Shown piece by piece: positions 9,981-20,632 of a DNA stretch of 36,463 nucleotides (within the stretch, counting starts at the first letter, position 1; the number at the start of each line of letters is the position of its first letter). The notes beneath the pieces were generated by a model. The model searched no databases. It worked only from the letters and a program-made list of their open reading frames with translations, and was not told the origin of the DNA. Origin of the DNA: Gymnopus androsaceus JB14. Its lineage: Eukaryota; Basidiomycota; Agaricomycetes; Agaricales; Omphalotaceae. A program made the position numbers and the translations under genes. The stretch lies in NCBI GenBank assembly GCA_009733575.1, contig ML769462.1:1-36463 (forward strand). Reading direction: 5' to 3'.

Positions 9981-11658
9981 AAACCGGACCAAGTCCGCCA
10001 GCTGCTGCAAAGTGTTTTGCCTTGGCGCTGGGCAGAGCCTTTGTCAATGCATTGGCAACCATCTCTTCAGTAGGACAGTAAACTAGCTTGATCTTTCCTT
10101 CCTTGATAACATAGCAGATGAAATGATAGTGTGTGTCAATGTGCTTTGTGCGGGCATGATACTGATGATCTTTTGAAAGGGCAATGGCAGCTTGATTGTC
10201 AGAATTAAGCATTGTCGGATTCCGAATGATAGTGAAAGTTGGCTCAAAGATTTGGGAGATGAACAACCTGAGCCAGAGGCCCTCCTTGGCTGCTTCAGTA
10301 GCGGCAATGTATTCAGATTCTGCGGTAGAGAGAGAAACTAGAGACTGGGAGTGTGAGCTCCATCTGACAGTTCCTACTTCAATGAGGAAGATGTAGCAAG
10401 TAATTGCGCAGCGGTCCTCGAAAATGTTGCCATCCGCATTGACATATCCCTCAGGATCATTGGGGCTCTCACCATAAACGAGTTCCCAATGGCTAGTCCC
10501 TTTAAGGTAACAAACGCAATGTTTTCCCTCGTTGAAGTGCGGCATCCCAGGATTTGTAAGGAATTTCAATAGCATTCCTATGGCGTATGCGATATCAAAT
10601 CTTGTACCAATGTTGGCATACATGGTTTTGCCTATGAGACCACAATATGGTATGTTTCGCATGGCAGCAACTTCTGCGGGAGTCTGAGGGCACTGCAGAC
10701 TCGAGAGACAGTTGTGAATGTTGATGGGGACAGATGATGGTTTAGCACCCTGGAGGTCGAACGTGCGGACTATCAACTTGATGTAGGCCTTCTGTGATAA
10801 TGAAAGGGTGTGGAGCGCATGGTTGTGCTTGACTTCAATGCCAAGGATCCAATGGATTTCGCCCATGTCTGTGATTTCGAATGCTTATTGGAGCTTTGTC
10901 TTCACAAGGTTGATGAGTGCTATGCTCGAAGCAAGAATGGTCAGATTATCAACAGAGGTAAGAATAATATTGAGTGCGCCATCTTGGTGCCAATAATAGA
11001 CTGCATGGTCTATATCGCACTGTTTCATCCAAAGGAGTCCTTTTAGCATTGCTCCAAACTTGATATACCAATATCTCCCACTTTGCTTCAGACCATAAAT
11101 TGGACAGTTAAGCTTCAACGAGGTTGTAGATGGGGATTTTGAAAGAGGATAGCCTGGGGGATGCTTCAGATAGATGTCTTTGTTTTTGATCAAATCGCCA
11201 TTCAGGTATGCACCCTTAATGTTGACTTGATGAATTTCGAGGTCGAGTCAGGCTCCAAGAGCGAGTGCAGTACGGATGGAGGCAAGTCGAGCAACTGGGG
11301 TGTAGGTTTCGAAGTAATTGACACCCTTGACCTGTGTGAAACCCTGAGCAACGAGACGCGCTTTGTAGTGATCTATCCCGCCAGATGCGTTTTTCTTGAT
11401 ACAAAAGACCCATTTTGTACCAACCACGTTTGCATGCTCAGGAGTTTCGACCACATTGAACACGCGGAATTGCTGCATGTTGCCAAGCTCTTCTTCTATG
11501 GCTTTCGCCCATTTCAGCCAGTCAGGAGAATGACAAGCTTCTGCAACCGTTTGAGGTTCCAGTCCTTTGGTTTCTGAGACGTCAGCCAAAAAGGCTTGTT
11601 CTTTGGTCATTTCCTCAGGAATGAGCATGGTAACAAGGGATGTATTTGGCAGGGACAT
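9981..11658 (-). pseudogene. Copia pol remnant: reverse transcriptase and RNase H
   Basis: The frame from 11658 starts in the reverse transcriptase fingers (NVVGTKWVFCIKKNASGGID, HYKARLVAQGFTQVKGVNY). It meets a stop near 11248 and continues in pieces to QVNIKGAYLNGD, GLKQSGRYWY and SVDNLTILA. The 888-nt frame 9979-10866 holds the end of the reverse transcriptase (WILGIEVKH) and the RNase H domain (SLSTAESEYIAATEAAKEGL, NSDNQAAIALSKD, ARTKHIDTHYHFI). Two metal-binding aspartates look lost: motif A reads QVNIKG where the family has an Asp at the Asn, and motif C reads SVDN where the family has YVDD. At least three frame breaks occur. The enzyme would not work. The RNase H part is the best preserved. 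Confidence 0.9.
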
Positions 11659-13542
11659 TCCCCAAGGAATGATGTCGCCGGTCCCAGTAGTTCCAGTGCC
11701 ATCGAGCAGACATTGAATGTACTGTGATGGTTTGCAAACATGCAGTTGTTGGGCTAACTCGAGGCTCTTGGATCTCGGAGTTTCCGGGGAAGTTGGGGTA
11801 TTTGTAATATGCGCGTTTGTTGGGTTGTTGGGATTGTTTGCTGATCCCTCCCCCTCAATTCCAACTTCGACTCCTTCCTTTTCTACCTCGATGAACCCGC
11901 GGATACCTCCCTCTTCCTTTCAGAAAACAACTGACCTTTCGAGCGTAACCGTTTTTGTATCTGGCCAATAAATACAGTGGCCCTGGCTAACCTCAAAATC
12001 TTCGACACCATTGTTATTTCCGACCCAACGGCCAACACGAGCATGCACATCCAGCTTCAACTTGCTCTTCTTCAAGACAAAGACTTGAGCACCCCAGTCT
12101 GGAACATTTGCCATGTTGGGCTTACATTTAAAGGCGGCTTCATACGGAGTTTTGCCTTTCAAGGCTTGCGTCAACATCCGGTTCTTTAGCCAGACCGCAT
12201 GGCGGACACATTCCGCCCAAAGGGACTTTGGTAACCCAGTATTGTGTAGCATTGCGCAGACATGCTGTAAAAGCGTAAGATTCAACCTTTCGGAGACGCT
12301 GTTCTCCTCAGGCATGTCATGGACAGTGACTTGGTAAATCGTGCCCTTGGACTCCAGGTAAGCCTTGAATTTGTCGCTCATGTATTCTCCACCGCCATCA
12401 GAGTGAAATAAACTGATAATAACTTTGAACAGGTTTGCTATGAGTGCTTCAAATTGAATGTATGCCTCAAAAGTATTGGATTTTGCTTGGAGAAGGAAAA
12501 GGTACATCAAACGCAAATAATTGTTGGTGAATGTAACAAAGTAACGGTTCCCTCCTTTAGATTCAACCGACACCAGTCCCCAGACATCGGAATGAATCTG
12601 TTCCCCCACGTTCTTTGCCTGCTCCCCCTGACGCTGCTTGGGGATCAGCTTTCGTGACATCTTAGCAAAGATGTATGTCTTGCAATCCTTGGATACGGTT
12701 CTGTCAAGCTCAATTCCCTCAATAAACTTTCCCGATACCAATTTCTTGGCAGCAGATGGTGCGATATGCCCCATTTGATGGTGGAGCTCATTGAGACTGA
12801 CTTTCTCAATGGTAGTGTGCGACTCCCCAATGGCATCCCTAAGCACTTGGTACAAACCATCAGTTTTTGGGATTTTTCCAACAATCTTGCCTTCTGGGTC
12901 AGTTACAATGGCCTGAATGCCACCAAAGGTGACATAGTATCTGGCATCATCCAGTGTTCCAACAGAGATAAGGGTATTTGCGATCTCTGGGACGTACAAC
13001 ATGTTTGGCAAGGGTAATGGATTTCCTCCAACTAGGGGAATCTTGACATCTCCATTCTTCTTTGCCTCAAACAGATCTTTATTGGCAGTACAGAATCATT
13101 TGGGCATGCAAGGAGTGGGATGCAATTGGAAGATGGAAGCATCAGAAGTCATGTGCTTGGTGCAACTGGAGTTGAGGATATGGGTGAAATTCTTCTTCCC
13201 ATTGTCCTCTTTGACGTGTTGGGCAGATTCTGTGGATTCAAGAGCTCCTCTTGCCGTGGCGTAGATGTTACAGTCATGCCATATATCCAATCTGGTGTCC
13301 CAACTGTATAGTTTGTGCATCAAATCTCCGCACATGATAGCACATAACTGAGCAACTTTAGAGGTGGCATTTTGTCATCTGTGTTGTCAAACAAACCATC
13401 AAGTGGGCCGCACTTGGACATGCTGTCTTCAACATCAACTGTGTCAAAGAGGTCTTCAGGTTCGGAATCAGAGGATGCATCAGATCCATTGCCGACAAAA
13501 TAGATGAACTCAACTGAGTCCATCAGGAAAAATAGTCTGCAC
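11659..13542 (-). pseudogene. Copia pol remnant: protease and integrase
   Basis: From the 13542 side: an acidic linker (SDASSDSEPEDLFDT), then the protease region ending HILNSSCTKHMTSD, where the family has Asp-Ser-Gly; the catalytic Asp is Asn here. After a frame break, an open frame from 13011 to about 11920 carries the gag-pre-integrase zinc region (LNELHHQMGHIAPSAAKKL), with one Cys replaced in CKTYIF. The integrase core follows with HSDVWG, SDGGGEYMSDKFK and EENSVSERLN, so the D, D and E positions are present. TNNYLR stands where the family has Asp-Asp and Ser. The stretch 11659-11919 encodes the variable linker to reverse transcriptase. Protease is lost; integrase is frayed but mostly readable. 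Confidence 0.88.
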
Positions 13543-13868
13543 CCAGGGCTAACTTTAGGTTGACCCACAATGACCTAAAGAGACTTAAGGGAACCTAAGG
13601 ATACCTAGGTCTCCTAGGCCACCTAGGTTGCCTAGACTGCCTCAGTTTCTTTGAGGTCACCTAGGTTGCCTAGGATTTAGGGATAAACCTTGGGAATTTG
13701 AGGCAACCTGAGTAAACCTGAGTAAACCTGAGTAAGCCTAAGCTAACCTGAGGTAGCCTAAGGTAGCCTAAGGTAGCCTGGGGTAGCCTGGAAGACCCAA
13801 GGTGACCAAGGTGACCAAGGTGACCAGGGTAGCCTAGGTTCCCTAGGTCATCATAGGTTTAACCCCTT
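13543..13868. repeat. Nested element of about 10-bp periodic repeats inside the copia gag-pol junction
   Basis: About 320 bp made of degenerate 9-10 bp units such as GGTAGCCTAA, AACCTGAGTA, GGTGACCAA and CCTAGGTTGC. It splits the copia reading frame between the zinc knuckle and the protease. The outer ends may be related inverted repeats: GGGCTAACTTTAGGTTGACC on one side and, from the other side reversed, GGGGTTAAACCTATGATGAC. No coding frame. This looks like a small non-coding insertion or an expanded minisatellite. The exact edges are uncertain by about 10 bp. Confidence 0.65.
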
Positions 13869-14926
13869 TTTGCTGATGTCTTTGGAGTCATTATTCTCAT
13901 CTTCAATATGAGCACTATTTTCTTCTTTCTTCTTCTCACCCTCAACCTTCTAAGTCCTAGGCTTCCGAGGTGCCTTACATTCACAAGAAATGTGGCCATA
14001 TTCACCACAGTTGTAGCAGTCCTTTGTGAGGACTTGAGCTACCACCTCCGCCATCATGGCCACATGACGATCCACGGCTGGAGCTGCCAGAGCTTCCAGG
14101 GGGATGGGTGTGGGTATGCGGCTCTGCCAAAAGCACTATGTCCTTTGCATTGTATTTTGTACCTTGGGGAGTTCTCATCTCAGGATTCTTGTAACGGTAG
14201 TGCCATTCAAGCATGTTGATGATGTCGTCAGTGGATATTTCAGTTCTCGTTCTATTCGCCATCTCAAGCATGGTGTTGATATAGTCTTTGTATGCAGCCG
14301 GAATTACCTTCAACATGTGGGCTTGGAATTCGCTATCAGAGACCTCTCCACCCACGTTCTTGATTTCATCAACCATCTCTTGATCTTCCACGAGGAAGTC
14401 TATGAGATTTACCTTTGGACCACAGGTATGTTGTTCCCAATCAGCTTTCATGTTGGATATAGTGATTTCTGACTTGACTTGGAGCTGTTTGACTAACTTC
14501 ACCCATATATCTAGCACTCAAGTGGACCCCTTTGTTACCTTACGCATGAGACGGTCATCTAAGCATGCAGTGAGAAGGGAGCGGGCCTGGCTCTCGAGTC
14601 GGGTGTAGCTTTGGAAGATTGTGAGCTCTGCAAGGTAACCTGGAGCTTCTGGATCTTCAGCATTGGTTGGGGGTATGAAGGAAGTGTCAAATAGGTGGCT
14701 GTAACCAGCAGCAGTGATGGTGATATGCCATTGTTCTTTGAATGCAAGGAAGTTGGTACCCTTAGGGCTAATTTGGGTACCTGTGCGAGATGGTCTGTTC
14801 ACTGAGTGTTTGGTCTGCTGGTTACTAGGAGGTTTTATGGGAGCAATGAACGGGCTATTGCTGGTAGCTTTAGCAGTTGCAGTAGCACAGATGCGAGTAG
14901 AGATGGGGTCAGACTGGATAGGGGTC
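13869..14926 (-). pseudogene. Copia gag remnant with CCHC zinc knuckle
   Basis: Gag packages the element's RNA. The readable frame runs from 14926, at the LTR break, without an ATG. It passes NFLAFKEQWHITITAAGYSH and ARSLLTACLDDRLMRKV, meets a TGA at 14518-14520, and continues in the same frame through LDIWVKLVKQLQVKSEITIS. After a Gly/Ser/His-rich stretch (14040-14090) the frame shifts. The zinc knuckle CYNCGEYGHISCEC lies at 13977-14018 in the shifted frame, with all four ligands kept. A Lys/Glu-rich tail follows, up to the nested repeat. The loss of the N-terminus fits the deletion that removed the inner 5' LTR. Confidence 0.82.
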
Positions 14927-15038
14927 GTAAAGTATTTCTAAGGTAGCGAAGTGGAACTAGAAGTCAGTGAAACGGTCCATTGTATCTACTTGTGTCTGTG
15001 TTTGTACGTGGAATGGCCATGGGTATAATAATTCAACA
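14927..15038 (-). repeat. 5' LTR of the copia element, truncated to 112 bp
   Basis: Identical to 9860-9971 except at one base: ACGTGG here and ACATGG in the 3' LTR, a CpG to CpA difference. The other roughly 260 bp of the LTR and the primer-binding site are absent, and gag-frame sequence begins at once. A short shared word (ACCCCTAT on the minus strand) sits near the break, as expected for a small deletion. Confidence 0.85.
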
Positions 15039-15043
15039 CAATG
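15039..15043. repeat. Target-site duplication CAATG, right copy
   Basis: It directly follows the LTR terminus ..TTCAACA and matches 9594-9598. Confidence 0.9.
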
Positions 15044-15885
15044 TACAGATAGAGCAGGGCATAGCAAAGAGAAGACATGTAATAGTAATCAAAAGCGAAG
15101 ACCAAGAAGAAGCGAAATCAATAAAAACTCTACCATTAGACCCAGGCGAAAGTGCTGAAGTGAGAAACAGTCAGGTTAGCAAGCTGAGCACATACAAGAA
15201 ATCAGCGCAGATGCACGCATTGGCATCAAGCTTGAAGAGGACTGTGCACAACATGGTTAGAATTAAGTTTGTAACAGTGTGGGGGGACTCAGACATACCA
15301 CATTGTCACCCCTTGGTATTTTGACCTGATATCTCAACCCCAGATGAGCGAGCTAGGATCAAGGATCAAGGTACCGAGATGCTGAGCAGCAAGCCGAGTG
15401 GATACAAAAATTCAGCAATAGACCTGCAGACAGTGATGCCTGCTATAAGAACAGTGTTCAAGCTGGCCAGACTAAAACAGTGCATGCCCAACCCTCAAAT
15501 GAGTTAGCACTGCCTGGCTGATTCCGATACGGTGCATGCTGCTCAAAGGTCTGTCTCGAGACACTTTGGAACTTTGCAGTATCGAGGACAATCCCGAGAC
15601 CATTCTGTGCTCTAGGTATTGGAAAAAGTTGGAAAAACTTGAGTGATTTTTGAGATGAGATGCGGGACGTTGGAAAATGAGTTTAGAAAATGAATTCCAT
15701 AAGCTCTACAAACATATGTTAAGTGATATGGTTTTACTTGATGTTGTCCTACGGGCTTGACGGTGCTTGACAGATGAAGGGAGGAAGAAAGTCTCGATGT
15801 GCGTTGACGGCGTTCTGGCTCATGTGGAGAAATGCTTGATCTGAGACGTGTCAGTTTTCACAGGGAGTGAACTGAACCAGTTTTC
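15044..15885 (+). other. Spacer with a small open frame interrupted by the copia insertion
   Basis: From 15044 to 15324 a frame is open, passing LPLDPGESAEVRNSQ and ending HPLVF. Across the pre-insertion junction (9598 to 15044) this frame stays open for a few codons to the left (up to a TGA). It might be part of an older, broken element, but no family is recognised. From 15325 to 15885 no gene is seen. The end of that part is the 3' flank of the minus-strand kinase-like gene. Confidence 0.35.
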
Positions 15886-17241
15886 TCAAAATCCCCAGCT
15901 CTCAAGAGCCTTCCACAATGCCCTTCCCACCTCCATCCTCATGGCATCCAATTCCTCTTTGGTTTTTCTCTTCACCGCTTGTGGCGTCACGAGAGAATGC
16001 GGACTCAACTGGCCCATGAATTCATGCAGGCTTGCTAGAGCCTCCATATTTGGAATAGTGCTCGGCCTATCAGCACCTAGGCGAAGTAACTCACTATCCC
16101 AAAATCTTGACTTTTCTACCTCTGGGTCCAAATGTAGTCTCTGAATGTGGTTCCGGGAATCCATGGATTAATGAACTGGGAGATTCTCCTCCCAGTACAT
16201 TCCCTCCAAAAGTCCAGAATGAGCGAAAGAATTCCTCTGCGGGAGCGGTTATGTGTGCAAAATCAAAGTCGATAATCGCTGTAACTTTCGCTGTCTTCTC
16301 ATCGAAAAGAAGGTTGTTCGTTGCTGGTGAAAAATCATGAACAACAATATCGCAAGCAGAGAGAAGATTGACGTACTAAAATCACCATGACACAAGACTT
16401 TTTTCTCCGCGTCCCCAACCATGTTTGGAACTCCCTTCTCCACAAACGCTTCGATCTTTTCCCTCACACCATTCTGCCTCCATCCCGCAATCACCTCGCT
16501 CTCATCCGCACACTTCAGCTCCTCCCTCAACATCCCCTGCCAAAGTTCTACATACGTCCCAAATGGCCCTCCGCGCACTAGCGACATCTCTCCACCAACC
16601 ATACATCCTCGCTCATCAAAAGTCAAACCTCCAAACCCTTCCACTGTCGAAGGAATCTCACACCGCTGGATCTTGGCAAAGATCTCCGCAATTTGCGAGA
16701 GAATTGGTTTTTGCTCTTCTAGTGATAGTTTCTCGAATACTGTATCGAGATCGCAGCCTGGCATGTGCTGCATAAGGATCCAGCCTTGATCATCACCTGA
16801 AGCTGAGCCTGTGGTGCACCAACCGATAGACATCGGGAACGAGATGATCTGGAGACAGAGCATTCCGAGCAAGACTCATAGCTGCTACCTCGTTCTCAAT
16901 ACGGTTAGTTCCATTGAGTCCTAGAGCCGTTGCATTCGCGAGACGCATCACAAGATGGGTTGTTGACTCTGGGAGAGAGGCTGTCCCTGGTTTAAGAGAC
17001 GCGTCGGAATTTAGTGGCTTGGAGGGTTCGGATTCAATGAGATAGATAAAGTTGTTGAATGGGAAAGGACACGCTGCATCGTATGCTATGGGTGTTATGC
17101 TCTTGATCTTGAACGCCAGTGTAAGATTTTTGATTTGGTGGTATTCCTTATTTTCAGACTTACTTCTAGCCCATAGCACTTTTCAAGAGTTGAATGGATG
17201 AATCCCAGTCGCTCCTCGTAATGTTCGTGGTTGATGTTCAT
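15886..17241 (-). pseudogene. APH-type (aminoglycoside phosphotransferase-like) kinase gene with three frameshifts
   Basis: APH-fold proteins use ATP to phosphorylate small molecules; in fungi most members have unknown substrates. ATG at 17241; exon 1 (26 codons) ends at a GTAAGT donor and intron 17109-17163 follows. Motifs in order: HLVMRLANATALGLNGT, RIENEVAAM (N-lobe), GWILMQHMPGCDL, catalytic-loop start CHGDF, AIIDFDFAH (DFG position), and a C-terminal helix KSRFWDSELLRLGADRPSTI. The frame must change three times to read this: near 16825 (an extra base at TATCGG), between 16345 and 16376 inside the catalytic loop, and near 16100-16150. An intron cannot explain these because no AG acceptor is available. 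Probably inactive; sequencing indels are the alternative. Confidence 0.82.
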
Positions 17242-17647
17242 GATCTACGAGTACAGTTAATGTGAAGTAACGCAAGCAATGGGGTACAAAGCTCACCCTT
17301 AGCTCAGATTTGGCTCAGATTTGGCTCAGATGCGCTTGCAGAGCTATTGCGATGCGAGGGAAGAAATGAAAGGAGGCACTGCCTAGCACTCTACATATTG
17401 TATAGTTTTATATAGTTTTTTTATAGTATACAGATAAGTCTAATGATCATCAGCTACATGCGCAACCAGCCAACGCGCAAATGTGATCAATCGAGCAAAG
17501 ATAACCGATAAATGATGGAAATATATGCGTCCCCGCTGCCTTTCTTCCTCTTTTTTACCGCACGATCTGGAGGCGAGAAGGATGCTTGGGAGATGAAAAC
17601 ATGTCGAAGACAGATATCTATTTTAGGCCACTTCACAACACAAACGA
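17242..17647. other. Spacer between the kinase-like and monooxygenase-like genes
   Basis: It holds the promoter of the kinase-like gene (17242 rightward) and the 3' flank of the monooxygenase-like gene. A tandem CTCAGATTTGG motif occurs near 17300-17330 and an AT-rich stretch at 17395-17430. No gene is seen. Confidence 0.4.
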
Positions 17648-19231
17648 CTATATCCCGCGAGATCCCTCCAGCTCTGAGCCACCTTTCGTATAAAGAGACT
17701 TGCTCAGCTCTAGAATTAGGCGACGATACTCGACCTCCGCTTCACGCGTAGTCTCGACAAGGGTAAAGCCATGGTCTATTGTATAAGACGCACAGTTGAT
17801 AATCCATTCTCCTTGAACTTCCTGTTGAAGATATATTATCTAAAGGACTCGATTTTGAGGTTGTGAAAGAGACATACACTGCAAGTAGGGCCATTACATG
17901 CGCCTGGGCTTTGAGGCCCATAAATGTAGAAAAAGTTCGGGAACCCACGAACCGTTTGATTACTCTTGGCCCACTTTTCAAGGATATTTGTTCCATCTGC
18001 TGCTTCACCAATCAACTCTGTGTACGGATCAGTGAATGTATGGAATCCTGTAGCCAGGACGATAATGTCAAACTCGCGTTCAATGCCATCTGTAGTTTGG
18101 ATCCCAGAAGGCGTAAATCTCGATATTTCGCATTTTGTCAGGTCGACAAGAGAGACGTTGACTTGATTGAAGACCTTGACATACACGCAAATTCAGTTAT
18201 TAACCTGATTCTGACGGTGATAAACGCTGCAAGATACCTCATAATAACGCTGTTCAAGATTAGGACGTTTGACTCTTAGAGAATGCGGTGGTACATTTGG
18301 TGCGAGTTTCTCTTGCATAGTCAGATCATGTACGCGCGCAGGGACTTCGTCTCTCCAAAAAGCATAGGCTTCGTCATTGGCCTTTTGATCTGAGAGAATG
18401 TCGATGTAATTGTTGATAATAAACGCCACCCTCCGGCGAAATATGACAGGGAACAGTGGTTTCATTTCCTGTTGTGACTCTTTTTCCTATTTTCTCTGCT
18501 GCATGGCCAGTGCGAAATTCGATCTACGTTGGAATACAAATAATGTCTTACTTCTGGTCCAATCGGTTGAATGACCTGGAGTAAAGTCAGCGCAGAGGGA
18601 TTTAAGTAGAAGTAAGTTTACCTGTACTCCCGAAGGACCTGATACAGGTCATATAACAGCTACACGTTTGCCTTTCACGTTTAGCCCTTACGGCCACGAC
18701 GCAGTGTGAAAGCAGACTCCTTTGAAACTGGAAATGCATGCGGAGGGAGGTTCGGGCGAGGCATATGCAGCTTTGAAGCTGATCCAATCGCTGAAATCAA
18801 AAATTGAGGGTGTGCCACAAAACCATCTAGAGGAGTGACCGTCCATCGTTCCGTAGAAAGGTTGAACCTAGCAGAAATGACTCTACTATTGAACCGAATT
18901 TCTTTATATGTAGGGTTCGGTCGATATGTTGATAGTATTCACATATTTGTCTCTTCCTGAAGAACGTTTTGTTCATGTCCAGTCAACCGCACTTCTTCGA
19001 TAGAGAGTTGGTAGCGAATCTGCTCGGGCGCCTGGATATCGAGTCCATCTTGGGAAATAATCATGAATGTTCAGTGAAGAGCGAAGAAAATTCGCACATA
19101 CCACCAAAGTCCTCCTAAATCCGCTTCTGCTTCAAATATCTGGACATTGTAGCCGCGCTTGAGGTAATGATAGAGCTGGAAAATCCAGCTCCTACGATCA
19201 AGATATCCAGCTGTTTGCAGGTATCAGACAT
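17648..19231 (-). pseudogene. Flavin-dependent (Baeyer-Villiger type) monooxygenase gene, decayed
   Basis: These enzymes use FAD and NADPH to insert oxygen into ketones. ATG at 19231 gives SDTCKQLDILIVGAGFSS, the start of the FAD-binding Rossmann motif. The frame then slips by one base near 19174 (AGCTCTAT where AGCCTCTAT would be in frame) before LYHYLKRGYNVQIFEAEADL and GGLW. Later pieces: RYPGARADS, SARFNLSTERWTVTPLDGF, FLISAIGSASKLHMPRPN, a degraded NADPH motif with a stop, VIQPIGPE, then an intron and ILSDQKANDEAYAFWRDEVP. Intron 18175-18237 joins to VFNQVNVSLVDLTK, EFDIIVLATGFHTF and FPNFFYIYGPQSPGACNGPT, and another intron leads to QGEWIINCASYTIDHGF. The C-terminus stops at 17648, short of the usual end of the family. 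Several frameshifts; not functional as it stands. Confidence 0.85.
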
Positions 19232-19553
19232 GTTCGTTAGGTACGTTATGGGGTCCTTGTCTTCTGGAAAGGATGAATGGAATTAACTTTCGTTGAGCGA
19301 CGTGACATGGTTACTAGTAGTAGTTTCCATGCATCATGTACACTCAAGCCCCGCGACTTGTTAGACGGCATCTCGTCAACTTCTGCGTCCTCAGCTTCTT
19401 GAGCTAAAATCGCTTCAATAAACAAGATATCTCACGCAACAGAGAACCTACCAACTCCAAATTGTGAGCGAATTTTACATCGTAATGCAGATCGAAAAGG
19501 CGAAACGTGGCGCATGATGTTAGAATAAGCGCCTCATCTTCTCCATAACAATA
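19232..19553. promoter_or_regulatory. Shared upstream region of two divergent genes
   Basis: The 322 bp between the monooxygenase-like gene (minus, starts 19231) and the coiled-coil gene (plus, starts 19554) must contain both promoters. No TATA box or repeated operator is obvious. That two genes are read outward from it is inferred from the gene positions. Confidence 0.45.
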
Positions 19554-20632
19554 ATGACAACTGCACCGGTGAGCCACTGAGCCTAGATCTTCTTCACGTA
19601 TATTAACTCGACTTTCATAGCGCCAAACGAAGCTGCGTTTGAAGGTTTTGGACGAGCTTCTGACTGAACTATCATTAAATGACCAGGCAGGTATAATCCA
19701 GTGGTTTCTCGAAAGCTTTTCCTTCCTAATATTTTCAAAGCAACTTGCTCGGTCTCTTACTCGACTTCGTTTGGAACAATTATCAGGATCGAACGCAACG
19801 GTTAAAGATCTATCTTCCCAGGTACTTGCAAATCTCCTTTACCTTTGTACTACCAGTGGCCTCAGATTTGATCATAAAGCTCATCACCGATTCTGTGGAA
19901 ACGCGGCTCTCGCAAGAGATTGAATCAAGACTTTTGTCTATATCTGAATTTCTCTCTGGTGCTCGAGTTTTCTCTTCTTCTTCCAATGCATAACTCATGA
20001 TGCATATCTGCTAGTAGGTAGCGTTGCCTCTGACAATGGAAATGCTACTAGCAATCTCCCCGATCAAATACATCGAGTGCTGGAAGATATCGTGTCGTTG
20101 GAGGCTGATCTCTCCTCTTCTTGGTCTTCTGCGGCCGACCTGATCACGCGTATTGAACAAGTATGGAATTCATGCATTGTTTATCTTCCTATACTCATAT
20201 TTGAACTAGTTGCATACACGCCTTCAATCCGATCTATTGGACGCTATTTCTACCATCCCTTCAACTTTGAACGAGAAACGAATGGCAAACGATGCCCTGT
20301 CCGCTGCCACCATTGAAGCCTCATTAGTTAAACTCTCTCTTTTGAGGGCTCAATCGCACCAAAAGCTCTACGGATTCGCTTCAGGTACCAACCCAGACTC
20401 TGCGACGATGACCAGCGCACTTTCCATTGCCTACGCGAAGCTGAAAGACGAAGCTCGTGATCTGGTAGAGGAAGAGAAAGCCTTGGACTTGCAGATTGAA
20501 GAATACGATGGCTTGATGCGATTAGTGGATGGAGGTGGGTTTGGGCAGATCGTGGAGGACTATATACGCGTTGAGAAAGAGACAGAGGAATGTCGGCGTG
20601 ATTTGCGGCGTTTAGGATGGGCAGACGATTAG
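19554..20632 (+). CDS. Coiled-coil protein of unknown function, six exons
   Basis: Exons by eye: 19554-19568 (MTTAP), 19621-19687 or 19690, 19741-19821, 19880-19958, 20015 (or 20018)-20160, 20210-20632. Introns are 49-58 nt. The protein (about 270 residues) is mostly charged helix: LKVLDELLTELSLNDQ, TRLRLEQLSGSNATVKDLSS, ETRLSQEIESRLLSISEF, VLEDIVSLEADLSSSW, SIAYAKLKDEARDLVEEEKA, ending RRDLRRLGWADD. The pattern would suit a microtubule- or complex-associated coiled coil such as an augmin subunit, but no specific family is recognised. Joining exons 2 and 3 in frame needs a GC-AG intron (19688-19740, CAG|GCAGGT) or plain read-through, because the GT at 19691 gives a wrong frame. It is the only intact copy; pieces of it lie at 20861, 23420 and 31984. 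Confidence 0.65.

Larger units (their letters stand above)
9599..15038 (-). mobile_element. Ty1/copia LTR retrotransposon, minus strand, defective
   Basis: The element is 5,440 bp, bounded by TGTTG..CAACA termini and flanked by CAATG on both sides. Read on the minus strand the order is truncated 5' LTR, gag with zinc knuckle, protease, integrase, reverse transcriptase, RNase H, polypurine tract, 3' LTR. Integrase before reverse transcriptase is the copia order. The two LTRs share a 112-bp stretch (9860-9971 and 14927-15038) with one difference, so the insertion looks recent. The coding region has several stops and frameshifts, altered catalytic residues and a nested repeat at 13543-13868. The primer-binding site is not visible because the inner part of the 5' LTR and the gag start are missing. 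Confidence 0.95.

Noticed and set aside
14980..15324. 114-codon frame starting inside the LTR
   Set aside because: Its first part is LTR sequence and the start is not an authentic gene start; only the portion after 15043 predates the insertion.
15269..15640. A solo LTR of a second retrotransposon starting TGTAACAGTG
   Set aside because: No matching end, target duplication or second copy is visible.
16345..16376. An intron in the catalytic loop of the kinase-like gene
   Set aside because: A GTACGT donor exists but there is no AG acceptor before the next conserved residues, and the space is only about 30 nt.
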